From Maritalea sp047634455 (GTDB taxonomy: Bacteria; Pseudomonadota; Alphaproteobacteria; Rhizobiales; Devosiaceae): 64,000 nucleotides of DNA. A program made the translations under genes and the position numbers. Location: positions 59,619 to 123,618 of the forward strand of contig NZ_JBLIAI010000004.1 in the NCBI RefSeq assembly GCF_047634455.1, given 5' to 3'. The notes under the pieces are model-generated. The model did no database searches and was not told where the DNA came from. It saw nothing but the letters and a program-made list of their open reading frames with translations. Shown piece by piece: positions 46,756-55,049 of the stretch. Position 1 is the stretch's first letter, and each line of letters begins with the position of its first letter.

Positions 46756-46795
46756 ATTGAAGTCAAACTATAATTTATTGAAGTAACAATTCAAT
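46756..46795. promoter_or_regulatory. Candidate promoter and operator repeats upstream of Dpp-type operon
   Basis: On the minus strand TTGAAT (46789-46794), a 16-bp spacer and TATAGT (46767-46772) form a good promoter for the ABC operon. The same stretch holds ATTGAAGT twice in direct repeat (46756 and 46777, 21 bp apart) and the inverted copy ATTCAAT at 46789. Repeats overlapping -35 and -10 suit a repressor such as the divergent XRE-cupin protein. Confidence 0.45.
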
Positions 46796-46879
46796 CGGAC
46801 TTGATTTGCATCGCAACGCGGTGCAGATTGCCCACCAAGTGAGTCAATGGCTGGTGTTTAATCGAAGGGCGGGAAAATA

Positions 46880-47452
46880 TTGACCAAGAAAAGCCCGGAA
46901 TTGAGCAATGAACAAATTGGCAAGTCAATTAGACGGCGTCGCAAGGCGCTCGGCAAAACGCTTGTCCAAGTTGCCGACGAAGCAGAATTAACAGTTGGCT
47001 TTATCTCGCAAGTTGAGCGCGGCATTTGTGCGCCCTCACTGTCTTCATTTATGCGGATCGCATCATCGCTCAATACGAGCCTTGAGCAACTGTTAAACGT
47101 TTCTGAAAGCTTTGAGCCGTTGACGAAGGCAAAGCACCGCCAAAGCTATAGTTTAGGTGAAGCGGGCCGTTGGTATGAAAAGCTCGGGCCGGGATTTTCA
47201 GGCGCACTGTTTTATCCGTGCATCATCCATCGACCTCCCGGACATGTTTCAGAGCACATGAATCACAAAGGTGAAGTGTTTTGCTATTTAATCGAAGGGG
47301 AACTTGAATACCATCTTGGCGATGCGGTTCACCACATGGTTGCTGGCGACAGCATCCACCATGACACGACACAAAAACACTTTTCTAAAGTAGTAAGCGA
47401 TACCGAAACCGTTGAACTTTGGGTCAGTTCTCATCCCATTACGGGTCACTAA
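46880..47452 (+). CDS. XRE-family transcriptional regulator with C-terminal cupin domain
   Basis: A 190-residue regulator. The N-terminal Cro/CI-type HTH reads IGKSIRRRRKALGKTLVQVA, then TVGFISQVERGICAPSLSSF. A small cupin barrel (about 110-185) has HMNHKGEVFCYLIEGELEYH and GDSIHHD. Such proteins often control amino-acid, polyamine or peptide uptake. The start is TTG 46880. It is divergent from the Dpp-type operon and probably represses it through the repeats at 46756-46795. Confidence 0.92.
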   Translation: MTKKSPELSNEQIGKSIRRRRKALGKTLVQVADEAELTVGFISQVERGICAPSLSSFMRIASSLNTSLEQLLNVSESFEPLTKAKHRQSYSLGEAGRWYEKLGPGFSGALFYPCIIHRPPGHVSEHMNHKGEVFCYLIEGELEYHLGDAVHHMVAGDSIHHDTTQKHFSKVVSDTETVELWVSSHPITGH

Positions 47453-47798
47453 GTTCAAAACATTTAGTTCGCACAAAATCATTGCGCAGCCAAATACCCC
47501 ACACTGAAGGTTTTTCGGATGTTCAAAGCTCGCATTGCCGGGCAATTCCCATCGCAATGTTCTCCATATGCATAACGCCCCAACTCATGCGATCCATTTG
47601 GCACGCAAATAGATAAAATTTTATCTATCTGGGCTGTTTTGGAACACCAGTTTCAAATTGGGGTTTACGTTAATAATTAATGGAACCTAAATACCCAATT
47701 TGTGCACCAAAATGACCCAAAAAAACTGGCATACTCATTGCACTCTATTTGGCAACCGCAACAGGGCGGCCAATTTGGTCAAGCAAATAGAGGTTATT
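47453..47798. other. 346-bp intergenic region with AT-rich palindrome
   Basis: No gene is seen. A perfect 20-bp palindrome, ATAGATAAAATTTTATCTAT, lies at 47609-47628, about 170 bp upstream of the secreted repeat-protein start. It could be an operator. A short ATTGCC-G-GGCAAT repeat lies near 47534. An AT-rich TTAATAATTAA stretch near 47670 may be part of the promoter for the repeat-protein gene. The AGAGG ribosome site of that gene is at 47788-47793. Confidence 0.4.
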
Positions 47799-48518
47799 AT
47801 GAATAACACAGCAAAAATTATCTCAGTAGCAGCATTCGCACTCGCAACAACAACAATTAGCGCATCAGCTTGGGAGTTGACATCATACATCACCAACACC
47901 CAAACATCGCCCGCTCTTGTAACGCAAAACACCAATATCAATATCGGTTCTGTTGCAGAGGATTTGGAAGTAACAGGATTGGCAATCGGTAACGACTTCC
48001 AAGCAAACCTGCTTGGCAATGTGAACATCGAAACAACGCAAGCTTTTGGTTCTGACGTGCGCTCAACTGTCAACGTTAACGTTGGTGAAGTTTGGGGTGA
48101 TACAAAAATCGCGAACCTTGCAATCGGCTCAAATGTTGACATCAAAACGTCAGCAAACCCATGTGATTTTGGCGGCGAATGCTTGGGAACTCACGTTGTA
48201 ACAATCAACAACGATCAGTCATTCATCACTCCACCACCAGCTGTTCCGCCACGTCCGATTGATCCAATCGCGATCAGCAACATAAACATTGGCACGACAA
48301 ATGGTGCGTTTGAACTCACAAACTTGGCTTCAAACAACCAGTTTAAAGTAACCTCACCTGGTGCCATTTTGGACATCACATCAACTCAAGGTGCTGGTGC
48401 AATCACAACGTCAAACGCCAACGTCAATATCCAAGAAGCGCTACAAGGTGTTAAAGTAACATCAGCTGCAATCGGCAACTCAGTGAACATTTCTAACGTG
48501 TTCCCAAGCACCGACTAA
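47799..48518 (+). CDS. Secreted protein with four 27-residue beta-type repeats, candidate surface/amyloid component
   Basis: A 239-residue exported protein of no family I recognise. A Sec signal (MNNTAKIISVAAFALATTTI, cleaved after ASA) is followed by four copies of a repeat that align without gaps: residues 45-71, 91-117, 160-186 and 207-233. The core is N-[IV]-N-[IV]-G, then about nine residues, then a Leu/Ala-Ala-Ile-Gly-Asn turn. The repeats are rich in Asn, Thr, Val and Ile. Between repeats 2 and 3 are a Cys pair (122 and 128) and a proline-rich linker. It has its own strong terminator and lies just upstream of hfaA/hfaB/hfaD-like genes. A similar xVNVG...GN pattern occurs in the HfaD-like protein. 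A fibre or adhesin role is inferred. Confidence 0.75.
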   Translation: MNNTAKIISVAAFALATTTISASAWELTSYITNTQTSPALVTQNTNINIGSVAEDLEVTGLAIGNDFQANLLGNVNIETTQAFGSDVRSTVNVNVGEVWGDTKIANLAIGSNVDIKTSANPCDFGGECLGTHVVTINNDQSFITPPPAVPPRPIDPIAISNINIGTTNGAFELTNLASNNQFKVTSPGAILDITSTQGAGAITTSNANVNIQEALQGVKVTSAAIGNSVNISNVFPSTD

Positions 48519-48543
48519 TCAACACATTTGGTTGACCAAAGAG

Positions 48544-48573
48544 GGGGTAGCGAGCGATCGCTGCCCCTTTTTT
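48544..48573 (+). terminator. Rho-independent terminator after repeat-protein gene
   Basis: GGGGTAGCGA, loop GCGA, TCGCTGCCCC, then six T. The 10-bp stem has one G-U pair. It lies 26 nt after the repeat-protein stop and separates that gene from the hfa-like operon. Confidence 0.9.
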
Positions 48574-48652
48574 GTTTAGCATTCAATTAACCAAACTTGT
48601 TTACTTTAAGCGCCAACAACTGCAATCCTCAGCTCCAATAAGGGATTCTCAC

Positions 48653-49081
48653 GTGCGAGTAACGAGTATCAGCTTTCTGATTGCCGCCCTTCTGGCATCA
48701 ACCAACCAATCAGTCTTCGCTGAAGATCTTTCCAGTCCGGGCATGGATTGGGCAGAAGACAATTTTGGTTGGACCGATGATGAAGAAAAATCAATTTCAA
48801 AATTTGGCCTTCGCGACAGCAACGGCAATGTGACTTTCACCAACACATTTAGCGGCTTTTGGAACGGCACTGTATTTGATTATGGCGTTCTGTCTACCGG
48901 CACAATTGATCAAAATGGCAACAATGGATCAACCGGCGGCGGCATCAATGTCACGGTTGGCGGCAACATCATGAATGTCATTACCTCTGGCATCAACAAC
49001 ACTGTGATTGTGGATGCGGACCAAACAAACACCGGCGACCAGTCAAGCACCATTGAGCTGAACGGCAACCTTCTATTTTGA
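48653..49081 (+). CDS. Holdfast attachment protein HfaA-like (CsgA-like)
   Basis: A 142-residue exported protein. The start GTG 48653 is chosen because AAGGGA lies 7 nt upstream and a signal peptide then follows (MRVTSISFLIAALLAST, cleaved after VFA). The open frame further upstream includes the preceding terminator. The mature protein is acidic at first, then Gly, Asn and Thr rich with beta-type repeats (TIDQNGNNGSTGGGINVTVG). Size, composition and position before a CsgG/HfaB-like gene match HfaA, the amyloid-like holdfast anchor of Caulobacter. Sequence identity to HfaA cannot be checked here. Confidence 0.65.
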   Translation: MRVTSISFLIAALLASTNQSVFAEDLSSPGMDWAEDNFGWTDDEEKSISKFGLRDSNGNVTFTNTFSGFWNGTVFDYGVLSTGTIDQNGNNGSTGGGINVTVGGNIMNVITSGINNTVIVDADQTNTGDQSSTIELNGNLLF

Positions 49082-49089
49082 GTAAACAC

Positions 49090-49974
49090 ATGAAAAAACT
49101 GATATCAGCACTCACAGCATTAACCCTGGTCGCAGGCTGTGCTGGCCCAGTGGGCAGTTCGAAACTTGGCTATGCCCAACCCATCGGCGGTTCACAAGTT
49201 ACAAAGAACGGCACAATCTATTCAAGCGCACTGACCTGTATGGCCGAAGCGGCGAAGGCGAATGGCGCCATCATTCCACGTATCGCGGTCGGATCGATTT
49301 CAGACTACACGCAAAAAGCCGACGAAGATGGCGGCAAGAAAGTCACTCAAGGCGCATCATTAATGGCCATGAGCGCGTTTTCCAAAGCGGGTGCAAATCT
49401 TGTCGAACGGTTTGACATGAGCATCCCTGAGGCTGAACTTAAGCTGGCCAACAATAAACTGATCGGTGACGCGGGCGGTGACCCAAGATTGAACCCTAAT
49501 GCGGCCAAGTCGCCTTATCGCCCGATCAATGCGGGCATGATTGAAGGCTCTGACTTCTTGCTTTTGGGTGGCATCACCGAGCTCAATTACAATATTTCGT
49601 CCCAGGGCATAAATGGCTTTTACAATGACAGCTCAGTGCAAGGCATCAAAGCCGCCTTTAAAGGCAAAACTTACGTAATGAATGTCGGGCTCGACCTGCG
49701 GCTGGTGGACTCAAAATCGCTGCGCGTGGTCGACACAGTTTCATTGCAAAAACAAATTCTTGGCCGAGAAGTTTCAGGCGGCGTTTTCGCCTTCCTATTT
49801 GGCAAGCAAATATTTGACATTGGCGGCGGCGATCGCGCCTTGGAGCCAATCCAGTGGGCTGTTCGCTCGGTTATTGAACGTAGTGTCTTGGACATGAGCA
49901 GCAAAATCTATCAGGTTGAAATTGCACAATGCCTCAACTTCGCAGACAGCAAATATGACTATTTCAGTGGCTAG
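49090..49974 (+). CDS. hfaB: HfaB/CsgG-family outer-membrane lipoprotein
   Basis: A 294-residue lipoprotein. The signal ends in a lipobox VAGC (MKKLISALTALTLVAGC), giving a lipid-anchored Cys. Body motifs are IAVGSISDYTQKADEDGGKKVTQGASLMAMSAF-like (written in part: VGSISDYTQK), DFLLLGGITELNYN, VGLDLRLVDSKSLRVVDTV and the C-terminal PIQWAVRSVIER. CsgG proteins form outer-membrane pores that secrete curli; HfaB is the holdfast homologue and exports and anchors HfaA and HfaD. ATG 49090 begins 8 nt after the HfaA-like stop. Confidence 0.88.
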   Translation: MKKLISALTALTLVAGCAGPVGSSKLGYAQPIGGSQVTKNGTIYSSALTCMAEAAKANGAIIPRIAVGSISDYTQKADEDGGKKVTQGASLMAMSAFSKAGANLVERFDMSIPEAELKLANNKLIGDAGGDPRLNPNAAKSPYRPINAGMIEGSDFLLLGGITELNYNISSQGINGFYNDSSVQGIKAAFKGKTYVMNVGLDLRLVDSKSLRVVDTVSLQKQILGREVSGGVFAFLFGKQIFDIGGGDRALEPIQWAVRSVIERSVLDMSSKIYQVEIAQCLNFADSKYDYFSG

Positions 49975-50659
49975 TTGGCAACAGGCGATCAATGTCGCAA
50001 ATTCGATCAGGCTATTCGGCTCACTTTTGACAGTCATATGCTTGTCATCAACAATCTATGCGCAAGACTTAAATGGCCAATTGACGCTAGACCAAACGCA
50101 TACAGGGACGCAATTCACTGAAAATATCATCAATGTTGAAGATTTTTCAGGCACCTACATCAAGGACACCACCTTGGCGGTGGGCAATCAGGTCATCGCC
50201 GATCTTCAAGATGGTGGCGCAACGATTACCCAATTACAAACTGGCATTGCCACAGCCTATTCAACAGTCAATGTTGGCAAAGGAACCTTGTTGCTTGACA
50301 CATCTATTGTATCTGGCAACGCGATCACCCTAACGGGGGATGGAAACGTGCACGAGTTTACAGCTAACATTGGCCAAACCAATTCTGGCCCAACGACAGC
50401 GGATATTTTGCTCAATGCCGGTGCCATCGAATTTTATGGTGCGATTTTGGATGTGTCCGGAAATGACGGCAAATTGACGTCTGACCAGTTTCGGTCAAAC
50501 TTCTTGTTAAACCAGGAAAATTCAGGTGATAATGTGGGCATCGTACGCCAATCAGGCGGCCTATCCAGCGCAAAAACCAACATAGTTATTTCTGGCAACA
50601 AAGCAAATTTCGGCTCCAAACAACAAATACCCGCGCGCGAGCCAGCCTATCGGCAATAG
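49955..50659 (+). CDS. Holdfast anchor protein HfaD-like
   Basis: About 234 residues, exported. A hydrophobic segment (SIRLFGSLLTVICLSSTIYA) precedes the mature start QDLNGQLTLDQTHTG. The rest is rich in Asn, Thr, Ile and Gly with repeated short beta motifs (TLAVGN, STVNVGKGTLLLDTS, SGNAITLTGDGN). Its start overlaps the hfaB end by 20 nt; GTG 49967 is an alternative. The order hfaA-hfaB-hfaD is that of the holdfast anchor operon, though the Caulobacter protein is longer, as I recall. Assignment rests on context and composition. Confidence 0.65.
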   Translation: MTISVASWQQAINVANSIRLFGSLLTVICLSSTIYAQDLNGQLTLDQTHTGTQFTENIINVEDFSGTYIKDTTLAVGNQVIADLQDGGATITQLQTGIATAYSTVNVGKGTLLLDTSIVSGNAITLTGDGNVHEFTANIGQTNSGPTTADILLNAGAIEFYGAILDVSGNDGKLTSDQFRSNFLLNQENSGDNVGIVRQSGGLSSAKTNIVISGNKANFGSKQQIPAREPAYRQ

Positions 50660-50806
50660 CAGCTTGGCGTTGCTGAACTGTTCGTTCACATCTCATAAAA
50701 CCTATGGATAGAGTTGCGGGGCAGACATGGGGAACCGACTTGATCAACCAATATGGACATTGATCAAATTTTGCTATTATGCTTGATCGACGAAGTGGAG
50801 AGTGAG

Positions 50807-51040
50807 ATGGCAAAGTTAGTCGTGGTCATGGCATTTAAGCGAAATGAAGATGGGGAGCTATTGGCTGCAATGGAACCCCTCCAGGCGACCAGCGAAGGCG
50901 CGGCCATTAGTCGGGCCAAACTGTTGGCAGCAGATCATGACGGTGTGTTGGCATGGTCACGCGAAGCTGATCCCGCCATTGGCGAATATGGTGAACCAGT
51001 TGAGTTGTTCCGATCCGGTGAAATCCCCGATATTGATTAA
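50807..51040 (+). CDS. Small protein of unknown function
   Basis: A 77-residue, probably cytoplasmic, acidic protein starting MAKLVVVMAFKRNEDGELL. ATG 50807 follows TGGAGAG. It has a short beta-alpha-beta look (VVVMAF, then ATSEGAAISRAKLLAADHD, then VLAWSRE) and ends in an acidic tail. Similar small proteins are common in rhizobia, but I do not recognise a named family. Its stop codon directly adjoins a possible MITE remnant at 51038. It has no operon partner. Confidence 0.65.
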   Translation: MAKLVVVMAFKRNEDGELLAAMEPLQATSEGAAISRAKLLAADHDGVLAWSREADPAIGEYGEPVELFRSGEIPDID

Positions 51041-51066
51041 GGTCTGGAACACCATTTCTCAATTCT
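51038..51066. repeat. Possible remnant of the 57065-type MITE
   Basis: After a TA in the stop codon come GGTCTGGA and, 4 nt later, CATTTCTCAATT. Both words occur in the elements at 55961-56015 and 57065-57242, but here the intervening and right-end parts are missing. It may be a deleted copy or chance similarity. Confidence 0.3.
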
Positions 51067-51265
51067 GGCCAAATTTTGTCCGCATTCTTGATCGCGTGCG
51101 CGTAGTTTGGCACACACCTTGTGCCAATCTTTTGCGCAATAGCATCCTGATTTAAAATCTCACCAAATCTTTTTTTACCCAACATATTCCCCTGTCCTCA
51201 GTTTCAGGGGACAAAGTGTCTGCAAATCTACAGGCAATTCAAATGTAATGAATTGATCAGGGCGG

Positions 51266-51283
51266 CGTCTATATGTGTAGACG
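51266..51283. promoter_or_regulatory. Inverted repeat upstream of arginine deiminase operon
   Basis: CGTCTA, TATGTG, TAGACG: perfect 6-bp arms, 49 bp before the first start of the operon. It may be an operator or a leader hairpin. No full FNR/Anr box (TTGAT-N4-ATCAA) is seen; only a TTGAT half lies at 51253. The rest of 51041-51332 shows no gene. Confidence 0.35.
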
Positions 51284-51332
51284 ACCTTTAAGGGCGTGAG
51301 TTTTCATTGGAGCTTCCCGAAGGAGCAATGTC

Positions 51333-52781
51333 ATGAGCAATCAGCCTATTTCTCACAAATCGGACGCCAAAGGAATAGCATCCTGGTTCCCCAGCGCATA
51401 TACCATTCTGTTTTTCTTGATCATTATCGTTGCCGCGCTGAGTTGGATCATCCCGGCCGGACAATATGACCGCGTGATGAGCGATAGTGTTGGGCGCGAA
51501 ATCGCTGTCCCTGGCACATATCAAACAGTCGATCCAAACCCACAAGGCTTCATGGACGTCATGCTTGCACCGGTTGCTGGATTTTATGATCCAGACAGCT
51601 ATGCAGCCAATGCAATTGATGTTTCGTTATTTGTTCTGTTTCTGGGTGGTTTTTTGGGTGTCGTAAATGCGACCAAGTCCATTGACACCGGCATACAAAC
51701 CGCCATGCGGCGCATGAAGGGACGGGAAATCTGGATGATCCCGCTCTTAATGACCCTGTTTGCTATCGGTGGCACAACCTACGGCATGGCAGAAGAAACC
51801 TTGGCTTTCTACGCATTGTTAATCCCGGTAGTTCTTGCGGCTGACTTTGACGCAATCACGGGCGTTGCCATCATTATGATTGGCGCGGGTATTGGCACGC
51901 TTGGTTCAACGATCAACCCTTTTGCAACGGTCATCGCATCAAACGCTGCGAGCATTCCCTTCACCGATGGCATGGCCTTACGGTTTATTTTCCTCATCGG
52001 CGGCCTCCTTATCAGTATCGCGTTTGTAATGCGCTACGCCGCACGTGTAAAAGCTGATCCCAGCCGGTCAATTGTAGCCGCACAGCGCGAAGAGAACCGC
52101 AATATCTTCCTTAAAAACGCAGATGGCAAAGATAGTGCGCCTGTTCTGACTGGCACTCAAAAACTAATCTTAGTTCTGTTCTTTGCAACCTTCGCGGTTA
52201 TGATTTGGGGCGTCTCCAGCCAAGGTTGGTGGATGGCACGCATGGGTGCATTGTTCTTTGGCATGGCGATCGTCATAGGCCTTGTCGCGCGCATGGGCGA
52301 AAAACAACTCACAACAACTTTTGTTGACGGTGCAAAAGACCTACTCGGCGTCGCCTTAGTCATCGGCTTAGCACGCGGCATCGTTGTGGTTATGGAACAA
52401 GGATTGATCGCAGACACTATTCTGTTCAGTGCAGCGGCTACATTGGGCGCGCTGTCAAATATTGCCTTTATCAACGTCATGCTTTGGATTGAAATCGCGA
52501 TGAGCTTTCTCGTCCCATCCTCTTCTGGTCTCGCCGTTTTATCGATGCCTATCCTTGCCCCACTCGGCGACTTTGCAGGTGTCAACCGCGACCTTGTCGT
52601 CACCGCCTACCAATCTGCCAGTGGTCTCGTAAATCTTATCACGCCGACCTCGGCTGTGGTTATCGGCGGCTTGGCCATCGGGCGCATTTCGTTTGACAAA
52701 TGGATCGCCTTCATATGGCCACTTCTGTTGATCTTAACCCTCTTCATATCGGCTGGCCTCAGCATTGCCGCCATACTTTAA
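51333..52781 (+). CDS. YfcC-family membrane transporter, probable arginine/ornithine exchanger
   Basis: A 482-residue membrane protein with about twelve hydrophobic segments. It has AYTILFFLIIIVAALSWIIP, followed by AGQYDR, GGTTYGMAEETLAFYALLIP and GSTINPFATVIASNAA, hallmarks of the YfcC/C4-dicarboxylate anaerobic carrier-like family. It is the first gene of the arginine deiminase operon, where YfcC-type proteins replace or accompany ArcD as the arginine-ornithine antiporter. Function is inferred from the operon. Confidence 0.85.
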   Translation: MSNQPISHKSDAKGIASWFPSAYTILFFLIIIVAALSWIIPAGQYDRVMSDSVGREIAVPGTYQTVDPNPQGFMDVMLAPVAGFYDPDSYAANAIDVSLFVLFLGGFLGVVNATKSIDTGIQTAMRRMKGREIWMIPLLMTLFAIGGTTYGMAEETLAFYALLIPVVLAADFDAITGVAIIMIGAGIGTLGSTINPFATVIASNAASIPFTDGMALRFIFLIGGLLISIAFVMRYAARVKADPSRSIVAAQREENRNIFLKNADGKDSAPVLTGTQKLILVLFFATFAVMIWGVSSQGWWMARMGALFFGMAIVIGLVARMGEKQLTTTFVDGAKDLLGVALVIGLARGIVVVMEQGLIADTILFSAAATLGALSNIAFINVMLWIEIAMSFLVPSSSGLAVLSMPILAPLGDFAGVNRDLVVTAYQSASGLVNLITPTSAVVIGGLAIGRISFDKWIAFIWPLLLILTLFISAGLSIAAIL

Positions 52782-52802
52782 GACGTACAAGGAAACCAAC
52801 CA

Positions 52803-54032
52803 ATGTCACTCCCAAAACTCGGCGTACATTCCGAGACAGGAAAATTGCGACAAGTCATCGTTTGCCGTCCGGGTTTAGCCCATCGGCGATTGACACCCTC
52901 TAACTGCCAAGAACTGTTATTCGATGACGTTTTTTGGGTCAAACAGGCGCAAAAAGATCACGACGAATTCGCACAATTAATGCGGCACGAAGGCGTAGAG
53001 GTACTCGATGTTAACACCCTGCTTGCCGACATTTTTGAACGTCCCGACGCCCGTCAATGGGTGTTAGAACAAAGGATCACCCCGAACGAAATTGGGGTGG
53101 GTATGCTGCGCCAACTGCGCCAATGGATGCAAGAACTTCCATCCGCAAAACTGGCAGAGTACATGGTTGGTGGTCTCGAAGTTGAAGATCTGCCATTCGC
53201 GCCAACCGGCTTATTCGGCAACTATTTGGGTCAGCACGGTTTTATATTACCTCCCTTGCCAAATTTCTTGTTTACCCGAGACAACAGTGCCTGGATCTAT
53301 GGCGGTGTTACACTTAATCCTATGTATTGGGCGGCGCGCAAACCCGAAACGATCCTAACAACAGCCATCTACAAGTTTCATCCAAAATTCGAAAAGCAAG
53401 TCAATGTGCATTGGGGCGATCCAACTATTGATCACGGCCATGCAACCTTGGAAGGCGGTGATATCATGCCTGTCGGCAATGGCACCGTGCTCATCGGCAT
53501 GGGAGAACGCTCATCGCCACAGGGCGTCGGCCTTCTGGCAAAATCTTTGTTTCAATCTGGCGAAGCCAATCGAATTGTTGCCTGTCGTATGCCAAAGACA
53601 CGCTCTGCCATGCATTTGGACACAGTTTTCACGTTTTGCGGCGGGGACGTTGTGACGACGTTCAAAGAAGTTGCCGACGAGATGACATGTTTCGAACTCT
53701 ATCCAAGTGACGACGACACACCATTTAAATTTCATCAGGATTCTCGAAATGTGTTCGACATCGTTGCTGAAATTTTGGGCTATCCAAAACTCAACATCGT
53801 GCCGACCGGCGGCAACAACCTTGCCGAACAAGAACGCGAACAATGGAACGATGGCAACAACGTGCTCGCGCTACGGCCCGGCGTAGTCGTTGGTTATGAT
53901 CGAAATGACGACACCAATGCGGCCCTGCGCGCCAACGGGATTGAAGTCCTTGAAGTGCCTGGAGCCGAGTTGGGTCGTGGACGCGGCGGCGGGCGGTGCA
54001 TGAGCTGCCCAACCATCCGTGATGCAATTTAG
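52803..54032 (+). CDS. arcA: Arginine deiminase
   Basis: A 409-residue enzyme that converts arginine to citrulline and ammonia. Signature segments are FTRDNSAWIYGG, EGGDIMPVGNGTVLIGMGER, MHLDTVFTFCGGD and the C-terminal catalytic Cys in GRGRGGGRCMSCP. The His and Asp partners lie in HLDT and GGD. ATG 52803 is 21 nt after the transporter stop. It is followed by ornithine carbamoyltransferase and carbamate kinase. Confidence 0.97.
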   Translation: MSLPKLGVHSETGKLRQVIVCRPGLAHRRLTPSNCQELLFDDVFWVKQAQKDHDEFAQLMRHEGVEVLDVNTLLADIFERPDARQWVLEQRITPNEIGVGMLRQLRQWMQELPSAKLAEYMVGGLEVEDLPFAPTGLFGNYLGQHGFILPPLPNFLFTRDNSAWIYGGVTLNPMYWAARKPETILTTAIYKFHPKFEKQVNVHWGDPTIDHGHATLEGGDIMPVGNGTVLIGMGERSSPQGVGLLAKSLFQSGEANRIVACRMPKTRSAMHLDTVFTFCGGDVVTTFKEVADEMTCFELYPSDDDTPFKFHQDSRNVFDIVAEILGYPKLNIVPTGGNNLAEQEREQWNDGNNVLALRPGVVVGYDRNDDTNAALRANGIEVLEVPGAELGRGRGGGRCMSCPTIRDAI

Positions 54033-54046
54033 CGAAGGAGACACTT

Positions 54047-55048
54047 GTGTCATTCAATCTTAGAAATCGAAGTTTTTTAACCCTGCGCGATTTTTCACCG
54101 CGGGAGATCTCTTTCCTCTTAAAGCTTGCGGCTGACTTAAAAGCGGCCAAATATGCAGGCACAGAGGTACGAAGACTGCAAGACAAGGACATCGCACTGA
54201 TCTTTGAAAAAGACAGCACCCGCACGCGCGTCGGTTTTGAGGTTGCAGCTTATGATCAAGGGGCGCGCGTGACCTATTTGGGACCAACCGGCTCGCACAT
54301 TGGTCACAAAGAATCCGTCAAGGACACTGCACGCGTTCTCGGGCGCGTTTACGACGCCATAGAATATCGTGGTTTTGGCCAGAATATCGTCGAAGAACTC
54401 GCCGCGCACGCCGGGGTACCAGTTTTCAACGGCTTAACAAACGAATTTCATCCAACGCAAATCTTGGCGGATTTTCTCACCATGCAAGAGCATGTTGATA
54501 AGCCCTTGCGTGAGGTTGCCTACGCATTTTTAGGAGATGCGGGCAACAATATGGGCGACAGCCTTCTCATCGGCGGCGCAAAAATGGGTATGGACGTCCG
54601 CCTTTGTGCCCCAAAAGCCTGCTGGCCGGCGCCGGAGATTATCGACGACGCCAAAAAAATCGCCGAACAAACAGGCGCGCGGATCACCATAACTGAAGAT
54701 CTGGACCTCGCCGTGAAAGGCGTCGATTTTGTCTATACCGACGTCTGGGTTTCAATGGGCGAACCAGACGAAAAATGGGCTGAGCGCATTGAGCTTCTCA
54801 TGCCCTATCAGGTCAATGCAGCGGTCATGCAAAAAACAGGTAATCCGCGCGCGCGCTTTATGCATTGCCTACCGGCCTTCCACAACACTGAGACGTCAGT
54901 CGGCGCTGATATAAAGTCAAAATTTGGCATCGACGCGATGGAGGTCACCGAAGAAGTTTTTGAGAGCGACGCTTCAATCGTTTTTGATCAGGCAGAAAAC
55001 AGAATGCACACCATCAAGGCGGTTCTTGTCGCCAGTTTGGGAGCATAA
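54047..55048 (+). CDS. arcB: Ornithine carbamoyltransferase (catabolic)
   Basis: A 333-residue enzyme with the carbamoyl phosphate motif FEKDSTRTRVGFE, the ornithine-side HPTQILADFLTM and the HCLPAFHNTE catalytic Cys loop. In this operon it runs in the phosphorolytic direction, making ornithine and carbamoyl phosphate from citrulline. It is separated by 14 nt from arcA and 1 nt from arcC. Sequence alone does not distinguish ArcB from biosynthetic ArgF; the operon does. Confidence 0.95.
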   Translation: MSFNLRNRSFLTLRDFSPREISFLLKLAADLKAAKYAGTEVRRLQDKDIALIFEKDSTRTRVGFEVAAYDQGARVTYLGPTGSHIGHKESVKDTARVLGRVYDAIEYRGFGQNIVEELAAHAGVPVFNGLTNEFHPTQILADFLTMQEHVDKPLREVAYAFLGDAGNNMGDSLLIGGAKMGMDVRLCAPKACWPAPEIIDDAKKIAEQTGARITITEDLDLAVKGVDFVYTDVWVSMGEPDEKWAERIELLMPYQVNAAVMQKTGNPRARFMHCLPAFHNTETSVGADIKSKFGIDAMEVTEEVFESDASIVFDQAENRMHTIKAVLVASLGA

Positions 55049-55049
55049 A

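Noticed and set aside
50907..51185. Minus-strand open frame of 92 codons
   Set aside because: It overlaps the 77-residue plus-strand gene that has a good ribosome site, and about half of it is shadow. The part in the gap could be a short remnant but cannot be supported.
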